From the NCBI GenBank assembly GCA_026075535.2, contig AP026549.1, positions 7,502,001-7,566,000 of the forward strand: a DNA stretch of 64,000 nucleotides, given 5' to 3'. Under the pieces are notes generated by a model. That model worked only from the letters and a program-made list of their open reading frames with translations, searched no databases and was not told the origin of the DNA. Within the stretch, counting starts at the first letter, position 1. The number at the start of each line of letters is the position of its first letter. Positions 12,060 to 24,029 of this stretch are shown here, one piece after another. Origin of the DNA: Tricholoma matsutake (lineage: Eukaryota; Basidiomycota; Agaricomycetes; Agaricales; Tricholomataceae). The translations under genes and the position numbers were made by a program.

Positions 12060-13090
12060 AAGCTAGACTAACACCATAATAAGCACTAAAGCAAGGTCAG
12101 TAAAGCTTTGCAACAAAGTCAGTAAACATGTTTGTAATAGTTTATACCAAGATCAGTAAAGGTTTGTAACAAAGTCAGTAAACAAGTTTGTAATGGTTTG
12201 TTTGTATTGAAGTCAATAACATATCTGTAATGGTTTATACCAAGATCAGTAATGGTTTGTATTGAAGTCAACAACATTTTGTAATAGTTTATACCAAAGT
12301 CAGTAAACAAGTCTGTAATGGTTTGTATTGAAGTCAACAACATTTTTGTAATAGTTTATAAGGTCAGTAAAGGTTTGTAACAAAGTCAGTAAACAAGTTT
12401 GTAATGGTTTGTATTGAAGTCAATAACATGTTTGTAATAGTTTATACCAAGGTCAGTAAACAAGTTTGTAATGGTTTGTTTGTATTGAAGTCAATAACAT
12501 ATTTGTAATAGTTTATACCAAGATCAGTAATGGTTTGTATTGAAGTCAACAACATTTTTGTAATAGTTTATAAGGTCAGTAAAGGTTTGTAACAAAGTCA
12601 GTAAACAAGTTTGTAATGGTTTGTATTGAGGTCAATAACATGTTTGTAATAGTTTATACCAAGGTCAGTAAAGGTTTGTAACAAAGTCAGTAAACATATT
12701 TGTAATGGTTTGTATTGAAGTGAACAACATTTTTGTAATAGTTTATACCAAGGTCAGTAAAGGTTTGTAAGTCAGTAAACAAGTTTGTAATGGTTTGTAT
12801 TGAAGTCAATACTATGTTTGCAATAGTTTATACCAAGGTCAGTAAAGGTTTGCAACAAAGTCAGTAAACAAGTCTGTAATAGTTTGTTTGTATTGAAGTC
12901 AATAACATGTTTGTAATAGTTTACACCAAGCTCAGTAAAGGTTTGTAACAAAGTCAGTAAACAAATTTGTGATGGCTTGTATTAAAGTCAATAACATTTT
13001 TGTAATAGTTTATGCCAAGGTCAATAAAGGTTTGTAACAAAGCAGTGAACAAGTTTGTAGTGAAGTCAGTAACATGCTTCTAATGATTGA
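12060..13090 (+). repeat. Minisatellite, ~89-bp unit, about 10 copies
   Basis: Each unit combines three ~30-bp subunits: GTCAGTAAACAAGTTTGTAA, then GTCAATAACATGTTTGTAA with TAGTTTATACCAAG, then GTCAGTAAAGGTTTGTAAC. Units vary by loss of subunits. The sequence is A/T-rich and noncoding. Confidence 0.85.
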
Positions 13091-13429
13091 CTTAGTTAGT
13101 ACTATAAATATATTGACTAAAAAATGACTTACAAAAGTCATTACTTAACTTGCAATGGGTCATCAGGTTGATTTCACATTTAAGCTCAATATGCTTACCA
13201 AATGCCACAAAGTATTAACCTGTGAATATAAACATTAATTTGTCGTTTACACATTTAATGATGCAAGACTTACAAAAATGACATGTGTGAATGAATGAGC
13301 CATTAGTATGTCTCATGCAGTTGGCAGTGTGAGTTGTTTGGTTGTGTTGTGTGCAGATACTGCAAGGCATGAAAGTAGGTGTCCACTACTATATATCGCA
13401 TCCCTAATTTTTGTGCACAAAGTCACTGC

Positions 13430-14095
13430 AAACTTGTACTGACTGGTTTACAAGCTTGTGCCAACTTGATTGTAAACTTTTACTGACCTCATTGCACACA
13501 TTGACTGACCTTATTTACATACTTTTACTGACTTGATTACAAACTGTTACTAACATCATACCATTACAAACTTTTACTGACCTCATTACAAAATTTCACT
13601 GAACTCACACAGGGTGGATATCTGCATGATCTGAGCCAAACAATTCATAACTTATGCAGAAGACATTCCAAATGATCTAACCATAATTTGAATTGAAACA
13701 ATGATAGATTGTTCAAAAGTTTTTCATAAAAGACAATTTGTGCCTCTTTTATGAAAAAATTTTGAACAATCTATCATTGTTTCAATTCAAATTATGGTTA
13801 GATCATTTGGAATGTCTTCTGCATAAGTTATGAATTGTTTGGCTCAGATCATGCAGATATCCACCCTGTGTCATTACAAACTTTTGCTGACCTCACTACA
13901 AAATGTTGTTGACCTCATTACTGACCTCATTACAAAACTTTATTGACCTCATTACAAAGCTTTATTGACCTCATTACAAAACTTTACTGACCTCATTACA
14001 AAACCTTACTGACCTCATTACAAACTTCTACTGATGTACTTATAATTGGCAAACTTCTCCTGACCTCATTACAGACCTTCACAGATATCCAAACT
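13430..14095 (-). repeat. Inverted-orientation array of the same minisatellite
   Basis: The repeated motif TTACTGACCTCATTACAAAC is the reverse complement of the GTTTGTAAT..GTCAGTAA subunit at 12060-13090, so the array changes strand near 13.1-13.4 kb. It is interrupted by foldback MITE copy 2 at 13608-13870. Confidence 0.75.
13608..13870. mobile_element. Foldback MITE, copy 2 (263 bp)
   Basis: Nearly identical to 10861-11126 across both arms, with 3-bp duplication TCA (13605-13607 and 13871-13873). It is inserted into the inverted minisatellite array and so is younger than that array. The arms remain highly complementary, which suggests recent activity or gene conversion. Confidence 0.88.
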
Positions 14096-14249
14096 ACTAA
14101 TTTCTTTGGGGTATATTTTATGAATAGTTTAATTGAATATAACTATAGATATCAAAGGACAAAAAATACAAAAAGTCCCCCCCCTCATTGTCATTCCTCC
14201 ATTGTCGTTCCCCTCTCCCCTTTGTCATTTCCCTTTATCATTCCCCTCC

Positions 14250-14360
14250 CCTTTTTGTTGTTGTTCCCCCTCTTGTTGTTGTTCCCCCTCCTGTTGTTGT
14301 TCCCCTTCCTGTTGTTGTTCCCCTTCCTGTTGTTGTTCCCCTTCCTGTTGTTGTTCCCCC
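14250..14360 (+). repeat. 18-bp microsatellite-like tandem repeat
   Basis: About six copies of TTCCTGTTGTTGTTCCCC with small variations, in a longer GTCATTCC/GTTGTT low-complexity tract. All frames are open by composition only, so no gene is called. Confidence 0.8.
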
Positions 14361-14399
14361 CTTTTTGTCTCCAGGGTGCTGTGGTGGGCCTCATCATCA

Positions 14400-15090
14400 T
14401 TCCACCCATGGTCCACCCCATGAGCGGTTGCTCATGAGGCTGGCGGCAGGTGGTGTGTTCCATTGTCATTGTCCCCCCCTCTCGTCTCCATTGTCATCCT
14501 GTTGTCATGGTCATTCTCCCCCCCTCTCGTCTCCTCCCTCCTCATTGTCGTCATCCCCTGTCATTGTCCCTGCCGCTGTCACTGTCCCCTGTTGTTGTCA
14601 TTGTCCGCTGTCATCCCTCCCCTCCCATTGTTGTTGGTTCATTGTCGAGCACCAGCAATCCACCTTGCAAGCAGGGGCTTGCAATGGTGGTGGCTGGTGC
14701 TGGTCGTTGGCCGTCTCATTCCTCCTGCTGTCCCCTCCTGTCATCCCCGTTGTCTGTTTTCATTGGCCCCTGCTGTCTTGTCGTTGTTGTTATCAATAGT
14801 TTAAATTAGTACCTAAAAAACTCTGTTTGTAAAGAAAGAAAGGAATAAGAAAAGAAAGAAAAAACTTACTTGTGGCCCAAGAGATGTCCATTGACATCTC
14901 TTGGGCCTTTTCTCATCGTTTGCTGCTGCTTCTTGTTTGTTGTTGTCATCCCATCTCATCATCTCATCGTCTCATCGTCCAGTTGTCTTGTCCAGTTGTC
15001 ATCTTGTCATCCAGTCTTCCAGTCATCTTGTCCTGTCATCCTGGTGCCCATTCCCACCCCATGAGCAGTTGCTTGCAGCGGTGGTTCTGG
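14400..15090 (-). repeat. Composite hairpin/intron module (B, B, intron, A, B)
   Basis: Type-B palindromes lie at about 14411-14450, 14655-14690 and 15055-15090. Between them, on the minus strand, is an intron-like segment 14813-14869 (57 bp, donor GTAAGTTTTTT, acceptor TTTTTTAG). Abutting its 5' side is hairpin A at 14874-14907: perfect 15-bp arms starting GGCCCAAGAGATG, with a 4-nt loop. The same arrangement recurs at 47-48, 54-56, 58 and 59-60 kb. Confidence 0.7.
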
Positions 15091-15219
15091 GTCCTAGGGT
15101 GGTGGCTGTCAGCCATTGTCATGGTTTTGAGGCTGCAGCGTCATTATAACATAGATAAAACCTATCATTAAGGAAAATTTGAGCTCTTTACACTTAGCCA
15201 CATATTCCTGGAGGAATCC

Positions 15220-15262
15220 CCAGGAATCCCTGTAGTTTTACCAGGACTACAGGGATTCCTGG
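15220..15262. repeat. Perfect 17-bp-arm hairpin
   Basis: Arms CCAGGAATCCCTGTAGT (15220-15236) and its complement (15246-15262) enclose a 9-nt loop. A preceding TTTACACTTAG and nearby GGAATCC motifs resemble the tail repeats of the SINEs, so this may be a SINE tail remnant. Confidence 0.65.
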
Positions 15263-15275
15263 AATGATGTCATGG

Positions 15276-17507
15276 AATATAGTGATGTTATACATCATTC
15301 TGACTGGTTTTTCAAGCTGAGTATGAAAATGGCATTCACATAGTCATGTGACCTACCTTATATGATGTTATATATCATTCTGACCAGTTTTTCAAGCTGA
15401 GCATGAAAATGGCATTCACATAATCATGTGACCTACCTTATATGATGTTATATATCATTCTGACCCGTTTTTCAAGCTGAGCATGAAAATGGCATTCACA
15501 TAGTCATGTGACCTACTGTACATGGAACATATTGATGTTATATATCATTCTGACATCAATCATCAGGAAAAACACTTTTGTCATCAGGGCACTCCCACAG
15601 TGCCTGAATATTCTCAGGGAACTTGACTGCCCTGAGTGCTCTCATGGGACCTCAGAGCATTAGAGGGCATCTGGAGGCACCAGATGTCATGGACATCCCA
15701 AGTTCTTCAGTTTAGTACTTTAAGAGGATCTGGGCTTCTGATACTAGTTCTATATGTTTAAATTGACTGATATATTGGTCATAAAATATGTGAAACAGAA
15801 TAAAGAACAAAGCACAGTACCTACTGGCTAGAACCACATTGTTACCCTGCTTTCCAGCATCATTGTTACCTGTTTCCCCTGGATCATGTATGCTCCATAC
15901 CTTTCTACCTTTCGTTAGTCCTCCCCATGTCATGACATTGCTCTGCCATTTGTCATTCAGTCTCCCATGTTGTCACTGTCCACCCCACTGCCATTGTACC
16001 TGAGTGGTTGCTTGCAGCAGTTATACAGGGGTGCTGTCCTCAGTTGGTGGGCGGAGGTGTGGGTGCATTGGTTGTTGAGGTCATCATGTCTAAAACATGT
16101 AGATATTGAAAAATAGAGGTTAGTTGTATAAAGAAAAACAAGAAGGAGCTGAAACAACTTACCTGGGGCTGAACTAACACATATCTATGCATCATTTGTG
16201 TCCCTCTGTACCTCGTACCCAAGTTCTGTCCCCATTTTATCAGCGCATTGGATGGTGCTCAGGGGTGTTGCTCCCTCCTTGTAGGTTTTATTAGTTTTAT
16301 TCTTCGCTTTTACACTAAATCTACTGGTTTTACTGGCTAACACTCATGACACTGGCCAATGCGACAACATGAACATTCCAGCTGCCACATCACACCAACC
16401 GCCCCACAAGGGACCACGATGCTGAATAATGGGAGGAGCCCGGGGAGCCAAATGGCAATGCAGGGAAAATACTCAGGAGGTGATACCTCTCGAGCTGTTC
16501 CTATGTTCTTTTTTTTTTGTTTCTCAATCTTCTTTTTTACGGATTTTGTTCATCTTACTTCTGTAGGCTACACCATGGGGCAGCGACAAGTCCCCATGCC
16601 TCACGATCTGCCACATGAGCCAGGGAGCTGAAAATGATGCCAAGGGACTTCAACAACAACAGGACGCCTGATCAGCAAGCCCCCTGACACCCACAGTGCC
16701 CAAGGCCACACCTCCAGCATCCCCACCTGCCACATCAACACCACAAATGAAGAGCACTGATGACACAATGAGGAGGGCTGTGAAGACAGGGAAGACAACA
16801 AAGACAAAGATGAAGGCAAAGACAAACACACAGGTAAAGACAAACACAAAGGCAAAGACAGTGAACAAGGCCAAGGACAAAGCTAAACACAAGGACAGGG
16901 ATGAGGATGGCAGTGACTACAGGCTACAAAATGCCATGAATGGGCACAAACCAACACCACACAACACTTGGGAGGAACCTGGACCATTCACTCATCCATG
17001 AGTGAAGGCAGTGGTGGTGGAGTAATTTACCAATTTTGTGTTTATACATTCCATAAATAATATCATCATTGTTGACCATCAAAGCTGCTAAAGCTGACAA
17101 GGCTGAGCCATCTGAAAGGCACTCCTTATGGCTTTTGATGATATTTGTGTGACCTTGAGATGCCTTCAGATACCCCAGCAATGCCACTCAACCTCAACAC
17201 TTGTTCCTCTGAGTCCCTGGGAAAACTTTTGAGTTTTTGAGCCTTGAAAGCTCTGGGAGCATCTGGGAGCAACCGAAAGTCTCTGAAGGTGTCCTGGGTC
17301 ACAAGTCATTTTTCCTGATGATATGGTTCATATACAGTAGGTCACATGACTATGTGAATGCCATTTTCATGCTCAGCTTGAAAAACCGGTCAGAATGATA
17401 TATAACATCAATATGGTACATGTACAGTAGGTCACATGACTATGTGAATGCCATTTTCATACTCAGCTTGAAAAACCAATCAGAATGATGTATAACATCA
17501 CTATATT
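15276..17507. mobile_element. TIR element with tandemly repeated arms (2.2 kb)
   Basis: The left arm (15276-15580) has three full copies and a partial copy of an 80-90-bp unit (GATGTTATATATCATTCTGAC ... GGCATTCACATAGTCATGTG). The right arm (about 17309-17507) has two copies of the same unit inverted. The outer edge AATATAGTGATGTTA is shared by both ends. The interior has no recognisable transposase. It holds an intron-like segment near 16083-16165 and a compositionally open lysine/threonine-rich stretch at 16700-17000. No clear target duplication. Confidence 0.6.
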
Positions 17508-17633
17508 TAGTGCTTGTTGACTGTGGTGGTACATAGAGGTGATGTGCCAGCATTGTTGATGAGGTGGCTGTGTGTTTTGTAATACACAGCCACTGGGTGT
17601 TGTATGTACAGCATTGCTTTTCCATGACAGAAA

Positions 17634-17936
17634 AGCTCTTGTAGTGTAATGGTTAGGGTCATTTGCTTCATTATGGAAGCTATCTTGAAGAGAGGGTTCA
17701 AATCTTACTGTTAATTACATTTTCTATTTATAAATAAGTAACTGCAAACACTCTGAATGCTAGGACTGTCCTAGGATTGTCTGAACAGATGCAACTAGGA
17801 CTGTCTGATCAGATGCTAGGACTCTACTAGGAGTCTGCTCAGACTGGACCTACTAATTTGGCAGGTGTCTCAGCCAACAAATTTCTAGTTGAGTCTGAGC
17901 GGAGTCTGCTTGGATTGGGGGGGGGGGAGTGTAAAG
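17634..17936 (+). mobile_element. SINE copy A, tRNA-like head
   Basis: A box-like TAGTGTAATGGTTAG (about 17642-17656) and B box-like GGGTTCAAATC (17694-17704) have tRNA-promoter spacing. Then come a short AT-rich linker, CTAGGACTGTC/GAGTCTGCT-type repeats, and the tail GGGGGGGAGTGTAAAG at 17918-17936. RNA polymerase III transcription and retroposition are the expected biology of such elements; the partner LINE is not visible. Confidence 0.7.
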
Positions 17937-18059
17937 ACCTCCCTTGCCCTAGTAAGTCAACATATCCTGTGGAGCAAGATAAACTTACAAAATCAATTAG
18001 AGGTTTATCATCTCTAGAAAAATCCTTCACCTGCCCTCCATGATTCAGAGATAACAGGT

Positions 18060-21000
18060 ACTGTCCAGTCAGACTCTTGACTTGTGGCCAGCATTGTCTT
18101 GTATCAACTTGAACTTGAAGTGCAGTCTGGGAGCTGCAGCTTCAGGTCATTGAGGCTTTGGAAGATGCATCACATATCAGCGACTGCAAAGAATGAATAT
18201 GAAAGTGAAACTTGGCCATTAGACATGATCCCAAATGGCTGTGTTGCAGCCTGGTAGTTTGTATGTGGGTTCATCTGGCCTGAAAACATCAAGGATTCAG
18301 GCATGTTAGCAGGGGGGTGCATTGGGACACTCAATTTGAATGTTTGCATTTGTGGACCCTCTCATCATAATGATTAACATCTTCTGTTGTACTAGTAATA
18401 TCAATTTACAAAATCATCTATATGCAAACTTGAAACTCAGGGTCAGAAAGATCATTCTAACTGTATATCAAATGAAACTCACAAATATCACTCTTTTCAA
18501 TCATGGTTTTTGTACACTCCATGGTTTTCTAAGAAAATATATGATAAGTAAATTACACAAAAGACAGATGAATAATTCACACCAATCAAAGCTTACAACA
18601 TTGTTTGCAAAACAGGGTGTGAGAAGCCCAGTACCATCCACCATTTGGGTATGCCTCAGGTGACAAGACAACAGGGTAGACATGGAGGGTGAAGCAGGAG
18701 CATCCTCCTTGAAATGTTCACACTGTCCAGTGGCAGCAGTGCCTCACCTTCCATGAACCCATGGGTGATTTGTGCAGATTACAGCTTGAGGAGTCATTTA
18801 GATCCAAGAAACAAGGGAAATAATGAACGACATACCAAATAACCCAGTGGAAAAGTCCCAGATTTCCGATATGAGAGGTAATGTGGGCCTGGTATTGACC
18901 AATTGCTGCATGGATGCACCAGTATGCCAGAAAGTGAACAATGGAAAATCTGGGTAGGAACTTGTAAATAGCAAAAATAGGGAATGACATAAGGCTGAAG
19001 TAAATCAAACAAGAATCAGTTGTTGGTGTGATAGAATGAAGAACAAAAGAACATACAGAGTAGGATACAAGGTAAGTCAGAGAGCAGAGACAACTTGAAT
19101 CTCAGTGATAGTGGCAGTGGTCAGATGGTCACTTGACATTGTATAGCTGAATTCAACCTGACTGTGGTTGACCCAAACAAGTTGACCACAAGTCAAACAT
19201 CAAATACACCACTACTGAGTAAATTGCCTAGAGAAACTGTGACCCAATAGTGCACTAATACTCCTTATAATCAACCTAACACCTTGATGTCCAGGTCCAA
19301 CAGAGGTGTATCACCCTGCATTCATTGGTGGCATTCACAGTCAGGCTGGTCTTTTCAAAGGGCAGATTTGAGGTGGTGAGGATTGATGAGCAGGAGATGG
19401 AAGCAAAGTATTAGGATTGCCATACCTGGTGAGTCTGGCAAATTCCCCACTCCACAGGCCTCCAAGCATCTTCTGAGCATCTACTGGTACCATTATTTGC
19501 AGTTTTGAGGTGGAGTTCAACATGACTGGGGGGTAGATATAGCAATCTGATGTGTTGTCCATGTGCATACCATCTGTGCTGCACCCAGGAGCAGGATATT
19601 ATGCTTCCTGCCCCTCTCACATCAAAACAAATCCAGAGGTGTCTGCAGTAATGAGGTCAGATTCAATGCACTTGTAAGTTATGCAACATACTGATGGTTC
19701 ACATTTGATTTCACATAATATTGAAGACCTCACTACGAAGAATAATAATCAGAAAGAATTCCGGTAGGAGATTGGTAAAAGAGTTGCCTCACAACATTCC
19801 ATATGTGTGATGGTTGATCCCTCCAGTATCTCTCCAGTAATGACCAGTGTTATAGTTGTCTGGCTGTTTTGAGAGGTGGGGGTTGTTGGCAGTGGTCATT
19901 GGTTAAGCCTGAGGACAGTGGTGCATACTACTGCAGGGCTACCCCATGCCCGACACCTTCCCATTGTTACCTCAGCTCCCTGTGGCCTTCCTGATAACCT
20001 CCAAGTTGCATCCCCTTTAAATGGAGAGGCATGGTGGGTGTTGTAGGATGTTGTGCATGAGGTGAGCAGTGGGCAGCAGGAGTTCTAAAACAGCTGCTGC
20101 CATAAATGGATTGAATTGCAAGCGATGGCAGGGGAAAGAAACATACAAGAAACAGGTGACAACTCCAGACCAGAAAGGACTTGTTCCACCTCCTCTGCCA
20201 ACATCTCCATATAAACCCTTGCCCCCAAATCCAAGCATGCTATCATCTCACTCCACTGGCTCCCATGATTCACTTGGTATATCCAAACTGTGTCCCTGAT
20301 TGGATTGCTCTCAAGGTAGCAAGTAAATTGGCAGAATCTCATGAGGTTGTAGCCTTGTATTGCCATGTGCATAGCATTATGGTCATGGGAGTGGTTGGAG
20401 GTGTTGTAGTTCTTGACATTAGAAGAGCATTCTGTACTTAAGATCACTGATACCCACAATAGGACAAGGTGTTGTATGCTGGATAACTTGATTTCATGTC
20501 TGAAGTGGTCTGTGGTCTCTTGAAGCATTGTCATTGTATTGTTCTTGTCAGATGTGGAGGCAAACTGGTGAACCCAAGAGCACAAAGTTGAGCAAGGTGC
20601 TGGGGGTGGTCAAATAGTGAGGAGCTTGCTGGTAAGTGTGAATGAACCAGTGTGGGAGTTAAAAGGGTAGAAGGTCTGGAGGTCATCGAAAGTAAGCAAG
20701 TAGAAGAGGTTGCCAGTGGGTGTGAACCAACGAGCATCAGCGAGAGGTAAGATAAGTGAAAGCCCTTGCCAGCAAATGTGACTCGACAAGAGTTAGGTTT
20801 CTGAAGTGACTTGCTGTCCAGTTTATACCCAATGGTTAATGGCCATGTTCAATGAGAGGTAGACATAAGCATTCTAACCTGGAAAAATTGGGGTGGTTGA
20901 GCCGTCCAAACGATAGACATATCATTATTGTCAACAAAACTACCACCTCAGGAATCCACCACTTGCTGGGTCATTCATCAACACTGTACTATGAGGTATA

Positions 21001-21430
21001 CAAGCAATGTGAGGATAGCCCAACACAAATGGCTGGGACCACTGCAATGGATTGTCATCACCATACCACAGGTTGGATTGAAGAAAAAGGTGTCAATCAC
21101 CTCCAAGAGGAGGTTCACATATGAAGCTGCAGTTGGGACTAGTCACGACATATTCCCCATCACTGGTGATTGAACCTTTGAGGCCATCAAATAATTTGAG
21201 TGCTAGGATAGGTTATCAGAAAGTCAGGCAGCAGCAGTGAACAGCAATACATATATCCATCAAAGTGCTACAAGCATCTGTGGTGTTGTGTCTGCAGGAA
21301 GCACCATTTTGATGTGATCTGTTAATACATTGAATGAAAGGACTAGAAGGGAATGAGAATTGAAAATCCAAATCTGAGTGTGGACAGACATACTTCAATG
21401 CAGAGGTGATAAATAAGTGAAAACTGATTC
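18060..21430 (-). pseudogene. Cluster of degraded coding-like segments, family unknown
   Basis: Several minus-strand stretches read like exons. They include 20585-20085 (166 codons open, with NLMRFCQFTCYLESNP and DLGARVYMEMLAEEVEQVL), a stretch near 20760-20610 (DARWFTPTGNLFYLLTFDDL), one near 19590-19430 (MDNTSDCYIYPPV..LGGLWSGEFARL before a CAG-GTATGG donor), and hydrophobic stretches at 18718-19008. Frames change and stops intervene. I do not recognise the family and cannot say whether this is one gene or several. It shares a short stretch with the remnant at 10.2-10.8 kb. Confidence 0.35.
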
Positions 21431-22079
21431 AAAGGCCATGCAAGGTCTCACCCAACTGGGGGGAGTACCAGCCAAGGGTAAGGATCCAAAAATGACTCAC
21501 CACCAAGGATAAGCATTAGGGAGATGCACACCCTGGAAAAAAGGGAAATGGTTCATTGTGTTGACAAGGGCTTGCAAAGATTTGAAGCATAGGAAGGAGG
21601 ATCTGATCTGTTGAGAAGAGGTACAAATTAAATAATAAACAACCCACTCACCTGAAACAACTCACATCTCTTTGAGCTGGGTGGGGAAGTGTATAGCTTA
21701 GAGCTAGATTTTGACATGTCTGTATGTTTTGTAAGTAAATATAAGGGCAGTGTTGATTAGGAGATGGACAAGTTTCACATAAACAATACCCGCAAGGTCA
21801 TGGTGGCTATTGTTACCATTATGATTACCCTTTCAGTATAGGATCAATATCATATGAATTCACTAGGTAGGCCTAAGCAAGTTGGAACAATAAATCACAT
21901 TCAAGTTGTCCAAATTTATATGATCTGCAGAAGGCCAGTCATCAAGCAATGCAAACAAAATTTAGCAAGGAACTCACTGTAATTCTACAGCAATTTAGAG
22001 TACAGAAAAATCATAGAACCTGGATGGATAGACAAAGGATGATCATAGTACAGTAACAGGGTGCACTGGGAGTCAGAGT

Positions 22080-23500
22080 GTGCTTCACCACACATACCAT
22101 CATCAAGCTGTAGTAAGACATTATGAACTGTTCTTTTTTCTGCAATATTCATGATTTGGAACACATCCCACAGTGCTTCCAGAACCAGAAGTTTGATACC
22201 TGGCCAGAAACTAATGAGATTCAGTGCTTGGACACACTTTGGAGCTTACTTGATGAGGACATCCTAGCAGGATAATAGCAGCTTCACCTGGTAGTTGTGT
22301 GGTGTACCAGCCAGAGATTCCACTACTAAGAAAGGCAGTTTTGTTGACTTCATGGTATATGTGATTAGTTTCTGAAACAATGGGCTGTGCTAGTCAGCAG
22401 TTCTCCTCAGAGGTGAAAGGCTCCAGGACTCCTGGAAAACAAGAAGATGCTAGCAGAAGGCCAGATGTCCCAGTGAGCATTTAGAACCTGACCATGACCT
22501 ACTGGTGCATGATGCTCACAGCACCAGCTTTGTCCTTATGGACAAATGTTGTCCCCTGGCAACCTGTATCTGCCTATACAATAATAAGGGTGAGAATTCA
22601 ATCAAGAAAACCTAGGATTAAACTCCACAATATAAAGTTTTGGACCTAGATGATAGAAGCATATTTCTCAGTGACATCAAACATGGACCAAAAGTGTCAT
22701 ACCGAGGTCAGGTAGTAAACTCCCTTTGGGAGAATAAGAAAACATATTGAGTGGTCCTCAAGGTACCATATACACCCCAAACATTTGTTTGATATACCTC
22801 AAGAATATCTGATGAAGTTTGGGATGGATTCTGTGGAGATCACAGTTAGGAGGATAATCCTCAAGTGATCAAAATGAAAACCTGCATACAAAAAAAATTG
22901 GAAAAACACACCCTGATTTGCATGGGCCTATGTGGTCATGCCTTGTCCCATGAGCTGAAGTATTCTCTGAGAGTTGATTTTGTGTTTTGCCACTCTTGGC
23001 CATCAAAAGAGGAAATGGTGCACTGGCGCTGTCCACCTTGTTCCAAGTCCAGGAGTTCAGTCAGTGTCATCCAGTCTATGACTCCGGTCAACACAAATGG
23101 CTCACTGTGATTTCATTTGCATGAGAACATCTCTTCAGTGAAATTCTCCAGCCAGTACTTGGGCATTTCCTGCATATCTGCACCTTCTATATGACCTACA
23201 GATTCAGAAATGGGTAATTGTATGTCCAAATGATGCTCAAGAGGTGGCAGTAATGACAAGACTTGTTCCAAAGAGCTGATCTCATCTTGCAGCTCCTTGA
23301 CAGAAAAGAAAGTAACTGGAGAAAGTGATGTTTTTCCATGAGCAGAGCTAACACATGGTGTTGGACTGTCCACAGATACAGGCAGTTCTGTGTGGCATGA
23401 TCCACAAAGCTCAAAACCGCATGATAAGCAACACCAGCTTTCAAAAAAAAGGCTAACAGAGCAAGAATCTGTGTATCTGGATGATAAAAGAAAAGATAAA
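22080..23500 (-). pseudogene. JmjC-domain protein, decayed
   Basis: The minus strand reads as fragments of a JmjC (Fe(II)/2-oxoglutarate dioxygenase) protein of the type common in mushrooms. An N-terminal part at 23500-23113 is followed by EPFVLTGVIDW (about 23100) and a DYPPNCD block (about 22860-22833). Next are LNMFSYSPKG..LPDLG (about 22750-22700), a GTTFVHKDKAGAVSIM block with the HxD iron-binding motif (22540-22532), and LPGEAAIILLGCPHQ with the distal His (22255-22253), ending at a GTAAGC donor. Family members demethylate or hydroxylate protein residues. Frames shift between blocks and TGA/TAG stops occur, so this is a fossil. The block order is right for JmjC; the exact subfamily is uncertain. 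Confidence 0.55.
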
Positions 23501-23569
23501 AGAAAAAGCTAACCATACTGCAAAGATATTTGATATTTTTTGAGAAGGCTTGAATATTGGCAGACTATA

Positions 23570-23835
23570 AGGGCAACCTCAGCCTCTAGCAAAGGGAAAT
23601 CTGAAGTTAAAATTATACTACATAGTACAGGGATTGGAGGCACACCTAGCAAAGGGAAATCCAAAGAGAAAACTCTAAGGACCCCTTTGCCAGTGCCCAG
23701 TATATGTGAAAACTGCAAAAATCAAATAATAGTCTAAAAATAGAAAAAGCGGAGATAGGCTGATCAAGGCCACTGAATGACATTGTACCAAGGGGTAGAT
23801 GTTGGAAGGGGTACTCCATCTCTAAATATAAAACT
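23570..23835 (-). repeat. LTR-like repeat, inverted copy of 32179-32446
   Basis: The reverse complement of this stretch matches the sequence directly upstream of Gypsy-2 (TTTCCCTTTGCTAG twice, a CATATACTGGGCATTGGCAA segment). Similarity stops at a common point (CTTATAGT), as expected for an LTR 3' border. The upstream border is unclear; it may extend to about 24000. Confidence 0.5.
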
Positions 23836-24029
23836 GTCAACATGTACAAATGTGATAGAAGGGGAAAATTAGTAATAAAATAAGGAAAAATCATAGAAAA
23901 TGCAGAATTGGAGGAAATGAAGTGGGGAAAAATATAGGATGAACGTAAAAAATAGGAAAAACACACAAGGCATCCCCTAGTCCCCTTACACAGACTGCAA
24001 ACACCCAAATCATCCTCCCTCAGGAAACC

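Noticed and set aside
12060..14095. CRISPR-like array
   Set aside because: The repeats are contiguous ~30- and ~89-bp units without unique spacers, in a eukaryotic context with introns.
14120..14810. Overlapping open frames up to 203 codons on the plus strand
   Set aside because: They run through the GTTGTTCCCC and GTCATTGTC low-complexity tract and the palindromes; no frame shows protein-like composition.
16696..17001. Lys/Thr-rich 101-codon frame
   Set aside because: A simple AAGACAAAGA-type tract gives the KTK repeats; there is no domain, intron or homologue in the window.
17636..17710. Functional tRNA gene
   Set aside because: A and B box-like motifs are present, but no acceptor stem or cloverleaf can be drawn and the sequence continues into SINE tail repeats. 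The same holds for 55205, 56696 and the copies at 53.5-54.0 kb.
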